A program made the translations under genes and the position numbers. Positions 12,101 to 24,031 of a stretch of 64,000 nt of DNA are shown piece by piece. The notes under the pieces are model-generated. The model had not been told where the DNA came from. It made no database searches and was given only the letters and a program-made list of their open reading frames with translations. Position 1 is the first letter of the stretch, and each line of letters opens with the position of its first letter. This DNA is from Lytechinus pictus (taxonomy: Eukaryota; Echinodermata; Echinoidea; Temnopleuroida; Toxopneustidae): positions 30,940,001 to 31,004,000 of the forward strand of contig NC_087245.1 in the NCBI RefSeq assembly GCF_037042905.1, in the 5' to 3' direction.

Positions 12101-15100
12101 TAATTTGAGTTTCAGATTAACTGTAAGAATACTAATATAATTCTTTTTGATGATTGCACAACTTTACTTTGGAATAAAGGCTAAATTGGTTTCGAATCGT
12201 AGCCAATTGTGCGACTCCTGTGACGTCATTACGACTAGTTGTCAAATTCTCTTTTATTTTAATAAGGATGGTGGCATAATCATAAATTTGAACATAAGTA
12301 TTCTTATGAGGATTTAGAACTTAACAGAGTAAGAGTTTCTATGCGTCAATATTGGCATCAAACTTTACTACGTTCTATTCCAAAATCAAATCGCAGACTA
12401 ATTGTAAGGTGTGTGATGGCCTTTAAATACAACTCTAAAAAAATCAAACGCAATTTGATGTTCAACCAATCAAACGCGTGCATTCGGGACTTGCGCTTGA
12501 TATTGTTTTTTTTTAGTTGCGTTTAAACACAACTCTTTCTGTAGCAGGCCGCAGAAGATAATTGAGCGTTTTAGCAATCACTTCGCTGACGCTTTCTATA
12601 ACACTGATAATCTTTTGTCAAAAGCAATTCTTTACAAAACAGCCATTGTCGAAATTCGTTGAATCAAAACAGCAGTGTCGTCCTGGACTCTTTACAAATG
12701 ACATATTTGCAACTTATTTTTCGTCTGGTCCGAATCATAAGACGATGTGCTGTCCCGGTCCACCGACTTTCGACAATGACCTCTTATATGTCTATGGTGA
12801 TTTGACGAGCAATATCAATAGTTTCTGAACGTTACAGAAAGCGTCTGCGAAGTGGGTGCTAAAATACGCCATTGCCCAAGTATATCACTCTGCACCTGTG
12901 TAGAGTTGCAATCAAACGTCAATCCGACAATCAAATAAAATTTTAATTTCAACCAATCACGAGCGAACACTTGGAACCTTTATTCCATTTGAATTACGAC
13001 AAAACTCTTCAACCATTATCAACAGTACTTGAGGGCCCTTGGGGCAGGGAGTGATATTTAGAGGCGATTACATAATATATGTTGTTATTTTTATTTCTAT
13101 ATATTTTATTATTCTGATTATCTGTTTTTAATAGTTTTCCACTGACCACTTGACATAAATTAATTTTCTTGATTCCATTTTCAGGTTCAGTTACATATTC
13201 ATCTGGACGGAGCAGTCAGACACGACACACTATGGAGGGCTGCAAGGTGAGAAACCCTTTTTTTAACTCTTAAAGATTAAGAGATGAGTTTTGTTCAATG
13301 GATTTTAATCATATATTCATCATCTTCATCCCTATACAAGGAAGTCATTCGCTATTCTGTTCATTGTTCCTACTCTTCTTTATTTCTCTTGCTTTTACTT
13401 TTTTTTACTTTTGCTTTTCACTGTATTGTTGAGTGATATAACGTTAGTGAAATGGTGCTTCAACCGGTTCCATGACATTTGCTCCTGTCTTGTCACCGTT
13501 CCAACCAATTATTTTCAGTTGCAGCATCTTTGTATGTGCGTTATGTGCTTATTTTATGTAATCTACTACACTGTATTCATATTATGATACTGTGGACATG
13601 CATGTATTGATTAATGAATTAAAAAAACAGACTGTGACTCTCATTCCTATTGAGAAAAATAAGAATCACACAGCCTATTTTATGGGTTTTTATGATGTCC
13701 GTGGAGTTGGATTTTATATTGACGTCTCAGACGAAATCTTCGACTTCATAATTCACTGCAAACAAAATAGATATCATGCTTTTGAGTAAGACGGATTAAA
13801 ATTCGTCGTCTATGATATTTGGATATTACATGTGGTGAATATGATAAATTGTAATAACATAGAATGTAACAAATCATTTTATTTATTCACGCTCACACTA
13901 TTATAAAGGTACAACATCCACGCACACCCACCCACACACAGTCTCACTCACCCGAGCACACTCACACATTCTCATGAAAAACATAGAAAATATTGGAAGA
14001 AGAAATCGATCAAGTCAGCGCTATTACGCTATTGCCGTTTTTCACGTAGACATATTATAAAGCTTTCCTGGAAGCAGATATGTTGGAGTACAAGAAATAA
14101 ACACTTTTTTTGCATTAAACCGCGATAAATCATCGTTTCACGGTATGATGCAATCATGCAAATGCTTTAAATTGTTATGCCCATTACTGTGACATCATCT
14201 TAGAATGCTACATATAGATGCATATCTAAAATACATTTTATTGATCTCCTTTTCTCTCTTTTTTTTCTAGAAAGAAAGGGCTCTGTGGTCCGGCGAATAC
14301 ATTCCATGAGTTTGTAGATTTGGTTCGATGTTCCAAAGGTGACCTAGTCAGCTTCCTCTCATCATTTGATACAATCCTTCCAATCATTGCGTAAGTTCAT
14401 TAAAAAAAGCCTTCAAAAAACAACTCAACAGTCATAATAACAGTCATAACGTCTTTCCGACGGAGAGGACCACAACATCAATTTTACTCCGATTTTGAAT
14501 TTACAGTGTCAGTTCAAAACCCATTTGTGTTCTTACAACGCCATTTGGTTTTTATTTTTACACTCTTTGGTGTTATGTTCAATCCCTATACCTGAGGTGT
14601 GGTCCTCTCGGGACTAACACCACAGTTTTACTGTGTATACCAATTATCTTAGATGACAATTACAATTAGATTTCTTTTTTAATTTGCCATATCATATAAG
14701 TGCCCTGAAATAAATTGTTTAAATCACATATTGGTTTGTAGAAGTTTGTGTTTTTTCCATAAAAAACCCCACAGAACATGATTATACAAAACTGAGTATT
14801 AAATACATGTAGATATTGATATTAAATCGGACGATAGCCCAATCCATCAATGATTAAATTACCCTTTCTTATTTGGGTCCTGACACTTTAAATATAATTA
14901 GAAGTGGCATATACGCAGCCATGATTTAACAAATATCTACTTACTCTTTAGGAAAATATGTGATTTTGATGAAAAGGAAGACAAATGTGTTTTTATTCAG
15001 TTGAATTTCAGGACTGCCGTCTTTTAAAATTTAAAGCCTTTAAACTAAATCACGTTTACAAGTTTTTATTTCCTGATTCGGGTAGATGTATTCTTGCACT

Positions 15101-17038
15101 TGTGAAGTCAAAAGAACAATTTAACAGCGATTATTTATTTTATCTTGTAGAATGTGAAATGATAGAGAACCATTGTATTTATTTCAAGCTTCATTCCATC
15201 AAATCATTATTACCAACCCAATCGATAGTCACAGCTTTTTTTTATTCAGAACCCGTCTCGAATTCAATGATGCGTCAAAATACAGATATGAAACGATACC
15301 AGTTCATTAGATGTATTCTCACGAGCATAAAAAATAGATATGAGAATAACTTTTGTACACGAGATCCTTTCCAATTTTAAATTCCGAAAGCCCTTTCCTC
15401 CTTCTCTCTCACCCTCTGTCTCTCGCACACCCACACCTACCCACCTCACCTAAACAATCAAGCACTTTTTAAATTTAGTGTACGGTGTATGTACTGTGTA
15501 TTTACTTTCATTTAGGCATGTTGAAGTCACATTTTTCAGTCATACATTTATAACAATTAAATTGGTATAACGAATAGTCTTGTAACGAAAAAAATGTCTA
15601 TTTTGATAGTTGTCATACTTGTATTTTTGTCTACCATTTCCCTTCATTCAGCGGGGACCGAGAACTTATCAGCCAAATAGCTTATGAACTCTGTGAGGAC
15701 CAAGCCAAAGAGGGCGTGGTGTATTTCGAGGCACGGTACTGCCCCCATTACATGTCTTCCTCGTTTTCAACACCAAGTAGCAGAAAGAATTCGGTCGTCA
15801 AGGATGACTTCCTGACACCACGTGACGTAGTTATGGCAGTGAATGATGGGATACGAAGAGGATGTAGGGAATTCAATGTCAAAGGTCGCACTTTACTCTG
15901 CCTGATAAGACCATGTCCAGGTACAATTGATTTTTCAGTATATTGATTTTATAATTTCAAATAATTATTTCAGATATGAATTACGATTTTAAAAGAAATT
16001 AAAATGTTTTAGAATCATATTTATCATAAATCATTAATTTTTTGATTGAATATGTTTTAGCAATTTCTATGTGCTTTGCATTATTATTTTATTCATTCAT
16101 GGCTAAGGACGAAATACATATATGAACCCACAACCTTAAAATTCAATAACTTCGTTATTTGTCATCAGATTTTGATTATATCCCCGGCGTTTGCTCTGTG
16201 AATCTTCAGTTCGTATTTTTCACCTTTGTACCCGGATATTTCACTAGGCGTTCAATTTGATTGATTGATTGATTGATTGCTTTTATCTGCATTCAATGCA
16301 TCGGATATGAATTTACAAGGTAATATGTACAAATGTAATATATAACAAATTGATAATATAGTTGTAGTATAAGCATTTGATTAATAATATATCAACAAAA
16401 TGTATTACTCATTAAACTAAGATGACAGTTTTAAAAAATGCAGGAGACCGCCATCGTGAGCGATAAGGCATGATAATGATGGCGGCCTTGTAAAAAGGTA
16501 GGCCTCCATGTATTTCTTGATTTTGATAAGCTGAGCTTCAAAACTAAATGAAAAAAATATAGTCACATTACAATCAACATGATCAATCCCCTATGAAAGT
16601 TGGCGTTGTTTACTTTCAATTTGTGTCACATTATGCAGAGTTTTCCCATGAAGTGGTTGAACTGAGTCACGAATTCCTCAACGACACGGTCGTCGGAATC
16701 GATATGGCCGGAGACGAGGACGCTCCTTGTACTACAGAACATATAGATGCCTTCAAGGTGAGAACTTACTAGCCACCCCCCCCCCTTCCTCCCCTCCCTT
16801 TTCACAAAAAATGTTCCCTGCAGTAAACAGCATATAGTTACCTTCAAGGTACCTGCCACCCCCTTCCCCACGAATACTCTAACCTGTACGAAAGGACATA
16901 ATTATACATGTAGATGCCTTCAAGGTTATATAACTCACCCCCCCCCCCCCGTTTCATGAAGACCCTCCCTTTACTAAACAACATGAATGTCTCCAAGGTT
17001 CGAACTTCCCCCCCCCTTCCATCCGCGTGCATGATTCT

Positions 17039-17075
<37 letters not shown>

Positions 17076-20000
17076 CTAGCTTTACCTATCTTACTTTAAT
17101 ATCTTCTTATCTCTATCCTCTCGTCTCGATCTTTCTTTTTCTCACTCTCTCTCTCTCTCTCTCCATCTCTCGATCCTTTTCTCCCTCTCCCTTTCGAACT
17201 TCTTTTTTTTAATCTCTCTCTCCCTTGCCATCGCACCTACTCTTCATTTTAAAAGCTTCCTAACTTCTTAGTAGACGACATTTGTAATTATGGTAGAAAT
17301 ATTTTTAATGAATATCTTTACTTACACTAAGACTGTGGCGTTGACTGTGGAGCAAGAAGAGGACCACACACAACAGTCATTTTACTGTTGTGTTAAATTA
17401 GCGGTGTGATCAACACCTGAGAGTGTTACTTATTACTAAACCTTTGGTAGTTACTTTTACGTAGTTTGGTGTTATGTTCAATCCCTTGGGTGTAATTGTA
17501 ACACTTCAGGGTATGGTCCTCTCAAGGGACACCAATTGGTGCCACTTTTAAACACCCTTAGATGCACCTTACTATTAGATAATTATCTTATTCATTATTC
17601 CTATAGCTAGCTGCTGATTTAGGATTACATCGGACAGTTCATGCCGGTGAACTTGGGCCAGCAGAAAATGTGAGATTTGCAGTAGAGGAGCTGGGAGCGG
17701 AACGGATTGGGCATGGCTATCAAATCCATCAGGATCTCGATGTATACAAAGTATGTATGACTGCTATCGATTCCCTCCCATTCTGTAAACCGTTTCTTTT
17801 GACACCTTGACACTTCATTCCTTATCCATCAGTCACATTTCCCAAACAGCGGCCGTACTGCGAGCGAAAACCGCCGTTTTAACAGTTGTTGTACCAGCTA
17901 CATAAACATGATAAAGGTGGTTTGAATAAAACTGAATTAAACGGCTGTTTTCGACTCGCCGGACGGCCGCCGTAGGGGAAATGTGACTGAGGTATTACTG
18001 TTTAATTGATTGAATATGTTCCTTCATTTGTCAAACGTTACATTTGTTGAGCGCTTAGAAGGACAGGTAGCAAGCGCAATATAAATAAAATTAAAGTAAT
18101 GCAGCTCTGTTTCTTTAAGACCACCATTTCAGGTTAAATTCCAGATTCAAAGCACCTCCATTTATAGGGGGTCATTTTATAGCAACTTCACTTTTTTAGG
18201 GATAGTTTAAGATTTGGGGGCCGCACACCCCCACCCTTTATAAACTGAGTGCCCCCTCCCCCGGGGGGGTTATCCTCATTATTTATCTTCCCTTTGTTTC
18301 TATTCATATTTCAGATGATACGGGACCGCTTAATACACCTTGAATTATGCCCAACCTCGAGTATATACACCGGTGCCTGGATAGGAAGGCTATCGGATCA
18401 TATTGCTAAAAGGTAAGACTAGATCCAATGACAATCTGGGTTAGTTTTTACTGCTATTCTTTCTACTTAGCCCTCTTAAGACAGCAAACAATAGTCATCG
18501 GTATATATATTTTTTTAGTGTTGCAAAAGAAAATTCCCATGTCATCACATGAATCAGATGTAACCGTAAATGGTGGCTCAGTGGTAGAGCACCCTCCTTA
18601 TGAATGGGGGTCGTTGGACGTGGGTTCACCAAATTTAAAAAAATATTTGTCAGGCGTTTGACGCAATAAAATGGAGAAGGATAATAATAGCACAATGATA
18701 AGCAAGGCCCGCTAGGAGAATATTTCTTAGAAGCTGGATTGGCTACACTGGGTAGATAAAAATTATTATTATTATATCATTATTATCACCATTATTATTA
18801 TCATTATTGTTGTTGTTATTATTATTATCATTATTATTATCATCATTATTATTATTGTTATTATTATTGTTATTATTAGTAGTAGTAGTATCATTATTAT
18901 CATTATTATTATCATTACTATTATTATCATTATTATTGTTATTATTATTATCATTATCGTTATTATTATCATCATCGTTATTATATTATTCTATTCACAG
19001 ATTTGAAAAAGATGGATTCAATATAGGTATCAACACAGATGATCCTACCTTACTTTCAAATACGATGGAGTCCGAGTTTGAACTAGCCAAAACATATTTC
19101 GATTTCACAGATGGCCAACTGAAAAACATGGTAGGCGAATTTTGATATTCAAATATAACTTTTACCTTACAGGGCCCAATGGGAAATTGCGATGACATAA
19201 AATTAACGCATATCGAATGTATCATGAACATTGATGAACATAAAACTTATTTCATCGAATGATAGGACTTACATTGTACCTACCAAACCATTTGGTGTCT
19301 GCTGTGGGGGAAATAAATCACGTTATCTATTGTAGATTTTTTCCCATCTAACACAAGGTAGGGTTTCTGCTTTTGACTGATCTTTCATGTTTAGAGCTTT
19401 GATCTACAGAGTCACAACGAATGTTATATTACTATCAGGAGTATATAAGCATAATGAAAGTGCATTACACTGTATAATATCGTAAGTAAAGTGGCATTAC
19501 ACTGTTTACAATTTTGGGTGAAATAATTGCACTGTGGACTGTCCTACCAATAATTGCGATTGCAGCAGGTTTTAAAGGGATGCTCCAGGCTGAGAATAAT
19601 TATATTTAAATAGAGTAAAATTCACAAAGAAAAATGCTGAAAATTTCATCAAAATCAGATAACAAATAATGCTGTTATTTAATTTCAAAGATTTGCATTA
19701 TTCCGGTGAATCAGTTCTAGGCATGTCTTCGTGAATATTAATTAGGTGTGCTGATGATGTTACGTCCCCACGTTCCCTTTTCTTTTGATATTACATGTAA
19801 TCATAATTGTTTCACTTTTCATACATGTGTTAATAATGTGTCTCCATTATGATGAAATAAGTTGCAGCAATAAATAACTGATGCACTTAATCAGTTGTTA
19901 ATCCAATTCTTTTAGTTCTTGGTAGAATTTTTTTTTTAATAAACCTATTTTCATATAGATATGACATCATCAGACCACCTAATGAACATCATGAAGACAT

Positions 20001-20568
20001 GCCTAGAACTGTTTCACCGGAATAATGCAAATCTTTAAAATTCATTAACTTTGTTATTTGTCATCTGATTTTTTATCAAATTTCCAGCATTTTGCTTTGT
20101 GAATCTTACTCTATTTATTGAAATATGGATATATTTAGCCTGGGGCACCCCTTTAAATAGCCACCCGATATGATTCAAACGTCGATGTGATTATTAGAAA
20201 ATGTTGCTTGGCCAGGTTGTTCCCCAGGGAGTGGAGATGGTGCGCGTTATACGGGGAACATCGATGGATCCAATGGACTCGGGTAATGATAATTACAAGC
20301 AAAGTGCTAGTAAACGAAAGTAGTAAGCGCTTTATTATTACAAATATTTGAATGTATCTATTTATTAGGAAAGTGGGTCGCAAGATAGAATTCATGCAAA
20401 TAAAGTTTGTGCATGACAATAAATTAATTCATTTCAATAAATAATCCTTCCTTCACATTTCCTTCTTGTTCATTTCAGACAATGGATGCAGCTCGAGCAT
20501 CCTTTTTACCAGAGAGCGAAAAGACACATCTCATTCAAGAACTCCAGACCAAGTTTGATGCATTATGA
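9113..20568 (+). CDS. ADA: Adenosine deaminase (ADA1-type), complete nine-exon gene
   Basis: Predicted as join(9113..9289, 13185..13246, 14271..14390, 15652..15920, 16639..16757, 17607..17750, 18315..18412, 19001..19130, 20479..20568), 402 residues, all introns GT-AG and phase-consistent. It deaminates adenosine and 2'-deoxyadenosine to inosine forms in purine salvage, normally in the cytosol. Zinc and catalytic motifs are all present: HIHLDG (His63, His65), HRTVHAGE (His261, Glu264), ERIGHGY (His285) and NTDDP (Asp343). AKEGVVYFEARY and IDMAGDE are also typical. Mammalian ADA is about 363 residues; the surplus is an N-terminal extension. In-frame ATGs at 9143 (392 aa) and 9203 (372 aa) are alternative starts, the latter closest to the usual length. 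The reading frame is open upstream to 9014. No signal peptide is obvious in the shortest form. Introns carry several MITEs, a SINE and microsatellites, but no coding exon is interrupted. The family is certain; the exact start is not. Confidence 0.93.
12568..12865. mobile_element. Foldback MITE in ADA intron 1
   Basis: The left arm around 12568-12602 (TTTTAGCAATCACTTCGCTG, then ACGCTTTCTATAAC) pairs with the right arm 12831-12865 (GTTACAGAAAGCGTCTGCG, then AAGTGGGTGCTAAAA). Inner blocks such as CATTGTCGAAA and TTTCGACAATG extend the imperfect hairpin. It has no coding capacity. Confidence 0.75.
14463..14609. mobile_element. MITE C in ADA intron 3 (GAGAGGACCACA ends)
   Basis: Perfect 12-bp terminal inverted repeats: GAGAGGACCACA at 14463-14474 and TGTGGTCCTCTC at 14598-14609. 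The interior contains TTTGGTGTTATGTTCAATCCC-type sequence, also found in the copy at 17358-17523 of the same gene. Confidence 0.75.
17035..17230 (+). repeat. CT microsatellite in ADA intron 5
   Basis: Runs of CTCTCT (about 17041-17072 and 17141-17165) in a pyrimidine-rich stretch. Upstream, C-runs accompany three imperfect repeats of the exon 5 donor sequence ATGCCTTCAAGGT at about 16748, 16840 and 16914, which look like local duplications of the exon/intron junction. Confidence 0.75.
17358..17523. mobile_element. MITE C, second copy, in ADA intron 5
   Basis: Ends AGAGGACCACA at 17358 and TATGGTCCTCTC near 17512-17523 form inverted repeats. The interior TTTGGTGTTATGTTCAATCCC block matches the intron 3 copy. 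Two copies of one family within 3 kb of one gene. Confidence 0.7.
17825..17995. mobile_element. Palindromic MITE B, copy 2, in ADA intron 6
   Basis: Same family as 3363-3525: ends CAGTCACATTTCCC and GGGAAATGTGACTGAGGTAT, inner GCGGCCGTACTGCGAG and CTCGCCGGACGGCCGC, and a shared middle with GTACCAGCTA and GGTGGTTTGAATAAAA. Confidence 0.8.
18572..18775 (+). mobile_element. Second tRNA-derived SINE, in ADA intron 7
   Basis: Head GGTGGCTCAGTGGTAGAGCA is a good tRNA A-box region; the B-box region (GACGTGGGTTCACC) is weaker. The 3' tail runs into TTATTATTAT and directly into the trinucleotide array at 18762-18985. A different subfamily from the copy at 5807. Confidence 0.7.
18762..18985 (+). repeat. 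TTA/TTG/TCA trinucleotide array next to ADA exon 8
   Basis: About 220 bp of ATT-type triplets with ATC, TTG and AGT variants. It probably grew from the A/T tail of the adjacent SINE and stops about 15 bp before the exon 8 acceptor at 19000. Long open frames across it on both strands are low-complexity artefacts. Confidence 0.9.
19571..20157. mobile_element. Foldback element D in ADA intron 8
   Basis: Ends TTTAAAGGGATGCTCCAGGC and GCCTGGGGCACCCCTTTAAA, with arms of roughly 200 bp. Inner blocks such as TCAGTTCTAGGCATGTCTTC and GAAGACATGCCTAGAACTG also pair. The interior is A/T-rich. It carries the shared core (TTGTTATTTGTCATCTGATTT). A partial relative is at about 16137-16210. Confidence 0.82.
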
Positions 20569-21024
20569 TGTTGCGATTTAGGCATAGTTTATTTGTTTGA
20601 AATGCAAGTAATAAGTATAGTCTTCAAACACAGAAATTTAGTAATAACGAGAACAGCAAGAAAATTAATATTTCAGCAAAAATTGGTATATAAATAGTAC
20701 ATGATTTTTTATCGAATAAGAGCGAGTTTAATACTGCAAATACTCTCCCAAAATTCCTAATATAACTATTTTTATAATTTTGACGAGTTCTTATTACTGA
20801 GTTCAGTTTGACAGATACGAGAAATTGAAGGATAGTTTTGCGTGTAAGATCAGCTGCTCAGCTTATGTAGGTTCGGGATAATCATTTAAAGCAGGGTTCC
20901 GTTATGGTAACAAATGCAGAATTTCTATGACAAGTTTAAAATCAACCAATCAAATTGAAGGATTTCAGTAGCTTTTAACTGTATTTGCAAATTTGTTATT
21001 GTAACAGGTTTTATGAAACGGGGC

Positions 21025-21189
21025 CTTGGGGAGCGTTTCATGAAAGGACTTGTCGGACGTTTTATCCGACAAGTCCCATTTCATCCGACAGTTACCATAG
21101 TAACAGTACCTCTCAGCCAATCAACATCAGAGAAAGATGTCAGATCTGACAACTTGTCGGATGAAAATGTTGATGAAACACTCCCCAGG
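21025..21189. mobile_element. MITE with CTTGGGGAG/CTCCCCAGG ends
   Basis: Left end CTTGGGGAGCGTTTCATGAA and right end TTGATGAAACACTCCCCAGG are imperfect inverted repeats. Nested inside is ACTTGTCGGACGTTTTATCC followed by GACAAGT, itself palindromic. Confidence 0.6.
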
Positions 21190-22665
21190 TGTGTGTTTCA
21201 TAAAGCTAGTCGTAAAGTTACGCACGACTGGAACATGTTCTTATAGTGGCCAAGTCAGTTTAACGGCGATATATCATTTAGCACAAGAAAGGATCATTAG
21301 TCGTGCAGAAAGTCATTCGTAACTTACAAACCGCTTAATGGAACATCCACTAAGATAGATTATATATCTCTGTCGAAAATGTGTATTATATCAATTTTGA
21401 ACGACTTGGACACGGTGCGATGAAATTTTCGAAGTGGGCAGGCTTGCCAATTGCAATAAAAAAATAGTATTACATCCTTTATCTCATTATCCTTTAAAAA
21501 ATTAATTATTGTTTTCGGAGTATAAACGATAAAGCCATTAATAAGTGTCAGTGAAATATTCCGAAAGAAAATAAAAACGAGCCTTTAAAAAGGGAGGGAG
21601 AGCGGCAAGCTTATAATTCAATCATTTTCTTATGAATGCTTTAACTAAGTAAACCACAATCATACTCGATATCTTATATGGAAATAAATCGTTTAGATTG
21701 ATATCAGAGAAGGTACCTCATGTGACCTTACAAGGAAGCCTTTAATTATTAACAAAATATATATGAAGTGTCATAGTAATCTATTTAAATCCAAACTTTG
21801 AATTCATTACATTTGAATTTAAAGCCTGCTTAAAGTAAGAATCCATAGTGAGATTTACATTCTAACATTCCAACCTAAAAAAAAGTTAATATAATGTCAT
21901 GTTATTTTTCTCTTTGTATTTTTTTGGGATGGTTTTATCATATTTAGCGCCCATTCGATTTAATTCATATTAAAAGACGTTTCAACATTTGATTACATCT
22001 CAAAAAAGCATAACCTGAAATATCTCGTCAAAGTCCATGCTTAAGAAGTAATTGGGGTTTTTTTACGCTTTGATTTTAAATGTTACAATTTGATGATAAA
22101 AGATCCCGTCTTTTACATGGCATGCTATATAGCTGAGCATTAGACTTGACCACTTTAGCTTTACCCGAATTTAATCTAGGCTTTAATCTTAAAAGTATGG
22201 GAGCTTGTACAAATTCATAAAACATATTCAAACAATCAATCAAATTCTTCTGGAAAAAAAAAATCCTTATCTACTTTTTAATTTACAGTTTATCAAAATT
22301 GAATTATCCGCACTGTCGCATAAAGAAAATTATTAGTTCAAAGTTCTCTGCTGATGCAAACACTCTCTCTCTATGATGAGAAAAATGTACGGGTATTGAT
22401 GTACATATTTATTATCGAATAATCTAATTTGGGATCAGTGACAAACTGAGATAAGATTTTTTCTTATCTCAGTGACAAACTGAGATAAGATTAATACTGG
22501 CAATCGATTGTAATTGTCTGTACATGGTTTGCAATAGGATTACAATTAATATGATTGATTGTACAAACAAGTGTGTCTTTTTGGCACAGTGCCCAGGAGG
22601 ACAGTTTCTCATAAAGCTGTGCGTGAAATTACGTATAGCTTCCCGAATATGCAGTTCATTTTTCT

Positions 22666-23279
22666 TTAAAGGACAAGTCCACCCCAACAAAAAGTTGATT
22701 TGAATAAAAAGAGAAAAATCAAGCAAGCATAACATTGAAAATTTCGTCAAAATCGGATGTAAAATAAAAAAAGTTATGACATTTTGAAATTTCGCTTAAT
22801 TTCACACAACAGTTAATATGCACATCCTGGTCGGTATGCAAATGAGGAGACTGATGACATCTTCCACTCACTATTTCTTTTGTATTTTATTATATGAAAT
22901 ATTAAATATTCTAATTTTCTCCTCATTGTCAAGTGAAACAACAATAATTCCTCCCTGAACATGTGGAATAAGCATTGTTTAATACTATATGGTTCAGTCA
23001 AGTTGGTCCATATTGTCAAATTTGTAAAAAATGAAATATTGTATAATTCAAATAATAAAAAACAAAATAAATAGTGAGTGAGGGACATCATCGACTGTCT
23101 CATTTGCATGTCACTGAATTGTGCATATCACTGTTTTTTTGAAAAATAAGCGAAACTTTAAAATGTCATAACTTTCTTATTTTACATCCGATTTTGATGA
23201 AGTTTTCAGCGTTATGCTAGTTTGATTTTTCTCTATTTATTAAAATCAACGTTTCCCTGTGGTGGACTTGACCTTTAAG
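22666..23279. mobile_element. Foldback element E
   Basis: Ends TTAAAGGACAAGTCCACC and GGTGGACTTGACCTTTAA, arms of about 220 bp, and an A/T-rich centre. Paired inner blocks include TTATGACATTTTGAAATTTCG with its complement near 23155. The right arm carries the core TTCTTATTTTACATCCGATT. A solitary right-arm relative is at about 47185-47333. Confidence 0.85.
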
Positions 23280-23746
23280 ATAAATCGTTTGTAAGGCGGA
23301 GTGAGTACGGAAAAAATTAGTTAGATTACATAATCATGTTTCTATGCATTCCACAAAATAGACATTTATTCATGGTTTTATCGAATGACATTGCACATTT
23401 GTTTATATATTATATTTGCAATATTTATGCATCGCACAATCTTTTTTTATTTACAATATTTCATGCAAGTAGAAGGGTTTTTATCACACCAATTCTTCCA
23501 CAGAAAAAATATCTTGAATATATCAAATAAACATGATAAATGTAAAGCAAATTGAGAATACGCCTATAAAATCATTTTGATTAATTGCTTGCATGTCTTT
23601 TTCTGAGTAGAGCGTGATGAGATATGGATTATTAAAAGAAAAATGTGGTAAAGTGTGTTATTTAAAGTAGCGGCGCGCCGCGGCGGGGCCAGGAACATCC
23701 AAGTGTAGGTAAGTTGAGGCAGCGCGCCGGGGCGGGGCGATGCGGC

Positions 23747-24031
23747 CATGGGCGGAAATCTGTCCCCGAAGGTAGGGGGGACCAGAGGCTGGAAACTTTG
23801 ACAAGCAAAAAAAAAAAAAGGTTATCACCCAAAATTTAAGGTCATTTTAACCCCCCCCCCCAAAAAAAAAAAGGTTTTAGTAAAAAATACACGTATTATT
23901 TCAATTGTGAATGATGTATTTTTCTCCATCATAAAAGACCAAACATAGTAGGGGACATTTGATATTGTGCCCCCCTACTATTTTTGATAGGGGGACGCGT
24001 CCCCCTGTCCCCCCTGGGATTTCCGTCCATG
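23747..24031. mobile_element. hAT-like MITE with 8-bp target duplication
   Basis: Terminal inverted repeats CATGGGCGGAAATC (23747) and GATTTCCGTCCATG (ending 24031), 13 of 14 positions matching. The element is flanked by the direct repeat GATGCGGC at 23739-23746 and 24032-24039. Eight-base duplications and CA(G/T)GGGCG-type ends are typical of hAT elements. The interior has C- and A-runs and no coding capacity. Confidence 0.8.

Noticed and set aside
18772-19145. Open frames of poly-Ile/Met and poly-Leu on both strands
   Set aside because: They are translations of the ATT-type triplet array; only the part from 19001 belongs to ADA exon 8.
20190-20345. Possible further SINE tail before ADA exon 9
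   Set aside because: AAGCGCTTTATTATTAC resembles a SINE tail, but no tRNA-like head could be found.
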